The translations under genes were made by a program, and so were the position numbers. From positions 160,857,801 through 160,921,800 of the forward strand of contig NC_084663.1 in the NCBI RefSeq assembly GCF_028389875.1: DNA of 64,000 nt. The letters are read 5' to 3'. Below the pieces are notes generated by a model that saw only the letters and a program-made list of their open reading frames with translations, was not told the origin of the DNA and ran no database searches. This DNA is from Rhea pennata (Eukaryota > Chordata > Aves > Rheiformes > Rheidae). Positions 62,200-64,000 of this stretch are shown in pieces (position 1 is the first letter of the stretch; every line of letters begins with the position of its first letter).

Positions 62200-64000
62200 T
62201 AATAGAATGGTTAAAATGAGTTTCTAGTTATAACCTAGGAACACGTATTTCTTTCACATTGTAAGGTATTTTAAAATAAATACTCTAATCTTACGTTAAT
62301 CCTTCCATAGTATTGCTCTGATTTAGAAATTCATTTCAGAGCAACAGACTGATATTAGCGGAGGTGATCCCAAAGCAGGGCATTTTGCCTTCTCTATCAC
62401 CATGTAACAGACATCCCGGCTGAGAGAGATTTACTAAAGACGTGAAGGATCACTGCAAATCGAGAACAAAAACATCCTGCAGGGCCTCCTGGGAAGAAGG
62501 ATGAATGACATCTTTGCTGTCACTCTTCTCGTGTGAGCAGCCAGCACACGGGAGAGCTTGCATAGCATTCTCAGAATGGGGAAAATGCAAGCTATCCCTT
62601 CTCAGTTCAAGGAGTTAGGACCTTACATACTAAAGGTGATGAGCTTCATAAAAGGAGAACAGCACACTCATAGCAGCAGACGCAGGGATAGAGGAATGGA
62701 GGATTATCTGAGGTGGAGGAAAAAAAGAAAACAGAGTCACTGGAGAATATTTTGTAGGGCAGTAGCAGCCAGAAGAAAGAAGAATCTAAATTACTGAAAA
62801 TCCCAAGTGCATCATAAGAACATCCAGATTCTGGTTCTCCCTGGGATTAAGCAAAATAAAAAGACCTGAAGCGGTTTATGACCCAGGTTGTGACAAGAAG
62901 CTTCAGGTTTTAACCCTGGAAGTGAGTTTCCTCCCGTGGAAAGTACTGAGAGACTCAGCAGAAGCCAGCCTGGTGGTACATCTCTGCTGATGACAGAGGC
63001 AGTGGCTAAGAAGATCCGGTATTAGGAGAACAAAGGCTTTATGCTTCCCAATTTTATCCAGCAGCCCATTTTCTTACACGTAATAACGGAGTTAACCACT
63101 GAGCAGCAATTGCTTGCTCAAGCAAAGTACAGTCAGTATGGGTAATGGGGAATACAGGAGGATAAACAGATGAAACAAAAATCCAGATAATGTAATTCAT
63201 GAATAATTAGGGAATAAGAGCATACAATGATGATAGTAAGGGAGACGGAAAGCTAAGTAACGTTGCTGGGCTAGTGCTGATCAGAAGGGGTGAAGTCATC
63301 CTAGCATAATGCAGATGCACCAGCTCCTGGCTGCCAGCATTACTGTGCTGAACGTCTCTGCATCCGTGCTGTACTTAATTTACAGTTAACCTGCCCAGCA
63401 TCACAAGAACTGACTGCATACTCCTTATTCCTAACAAAAGTGCTAAAGTGAAAATGCTATCAAACAGGGTACAAAAAATATGCATGTCCATATGGCTGCA
63501 GAAAGCATCATACAGTTTATCTATTGAGCCAAATACATACAAGCTAGCTCATAAACGTTTGTGAGGATGATACACTACACACGTTTCTTAAGTTTAGCAT
63601 CTGCCACAAAATGATAGACCCCTGGGATGCGAATATTCTTCTAAGAGCTACTTTACAGAAGTGAGTGACCTTAATATCATTACCTGTTCATCAGGTTGTC
63701 ATGGGTTTGTTTATACAAACTTTACTGAGGCAGTGTCATTAAGACACTAGCCACCATTAAGAGGTCAATATTTATCTGTTCTTACCACATACGTTGCCCA
63801 TTCAACGTGTTGGAAAAAACCTTCACTGGCTGATTTTTCAGAGGCTCTGAGCACCCACTCCTTTTATTGTCTTTAACTGGAATGGTGAACACTGTGCTTG
63901 CCTAAAAGAGTGGCTGTCACATCCTATAGCCAGTCCAGTACTCAACATTAAAGGTGAACTTGCCATTTACTCCTGTAGAGCAACTCAGAGAATTAAGCTT

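Larger units (their letters stand above)
58110..64000 (-). other. HS6ST3: HS6ST3 intron (3' end of the large intron)
   Basis: This lies directly upstream of the HS6ST3 terminal exon on the minus strand, so it is intron; the donor side and first exon are not in the window. In mammals the single large intron of this gene runs to several hundred kilobases (from memory). The polypyrimidine tract before the acceptor is weak (tttaatgatgtgtttcag). No other exon is recognised. It contains a compound AT/CA/GT microsatellite, two poly(A)-type tracts and otherwise unique AT-rich sequence. Confidence 0.85.

Noticed and set aside
1-64000. CRISPR array, bacterial operon, endogenous retrovirus or tRNA cluster
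   Set aside because: Nothing of these kinds was seen on reading both strands; the sequence is vertebrate nuclear DNA.

Overview
This is vertebrate nuclear DNA, almost certainly from a bird. Three things point that way: a 5'-truncated CR1 retrotransposon at 24566-26230 ending in the octamer-type tail seen in avian CR1, few recent mobile elements otherwise in 64 kb, and two vertebrate-type genes in a very gene-poor setting. The species cannot be named from the sequence alone. There is no bacterial gene, CRISPR array, operon or rRNA, and I recognised no tRNA.

Layout. 1-12990 is a gene-free flank holding an old CR1-like LINE fossil (3735-4460) and a CpG-retaining patch (1741-2220). 13018-14010 (+) is an intact single-exon class A GPCR, OXGR1 (2-oxoglutarate receptor 1, GPR99), with two poly(A) signals behind it. 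14215-57180 is about 43 kb of intergenic DNA with one younger CR1 copy on the minus strand, two more old CR1/L3-like fossils (29715-29945 and 46270-47215, both +), several homopolymers and microsatellites, three CpG-retaining patches (19141-19380, 35739-35958, 44161-45280) and a 96-bp perfect direct repeat (51403-51498 and 51804-51899). 57398-58109 (-) is the last coding exon of HS6ST3 (heparan-sulfate 6-O-sulfotransferase 3). Everything from 58110 to the right end is its intron; the first exon is outside the window.

OXGR1 and HS6ST3 lie tail to tail. As I recall the human map, this is the 13q32 arrangement (HS6ST3, OXGR1, then MBNL2), here read in the opposite direction. The two genes are not known to share a pathway; the arrangement is conserved synteny, not a functional unit.

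I did not find an undescribed biological system. The most interesting observation is that the OXGR1 receptor is intact, yet four of the five polar or basic pocket positions I know from the human dicarboxylate receptor carry different residues (His108, Tyr112, His262, Lys286; only Arg259 is kept). Next are the isolated CpG-retaining patches, which are candidate regulatory elements, and the recent 96-bp duplication.
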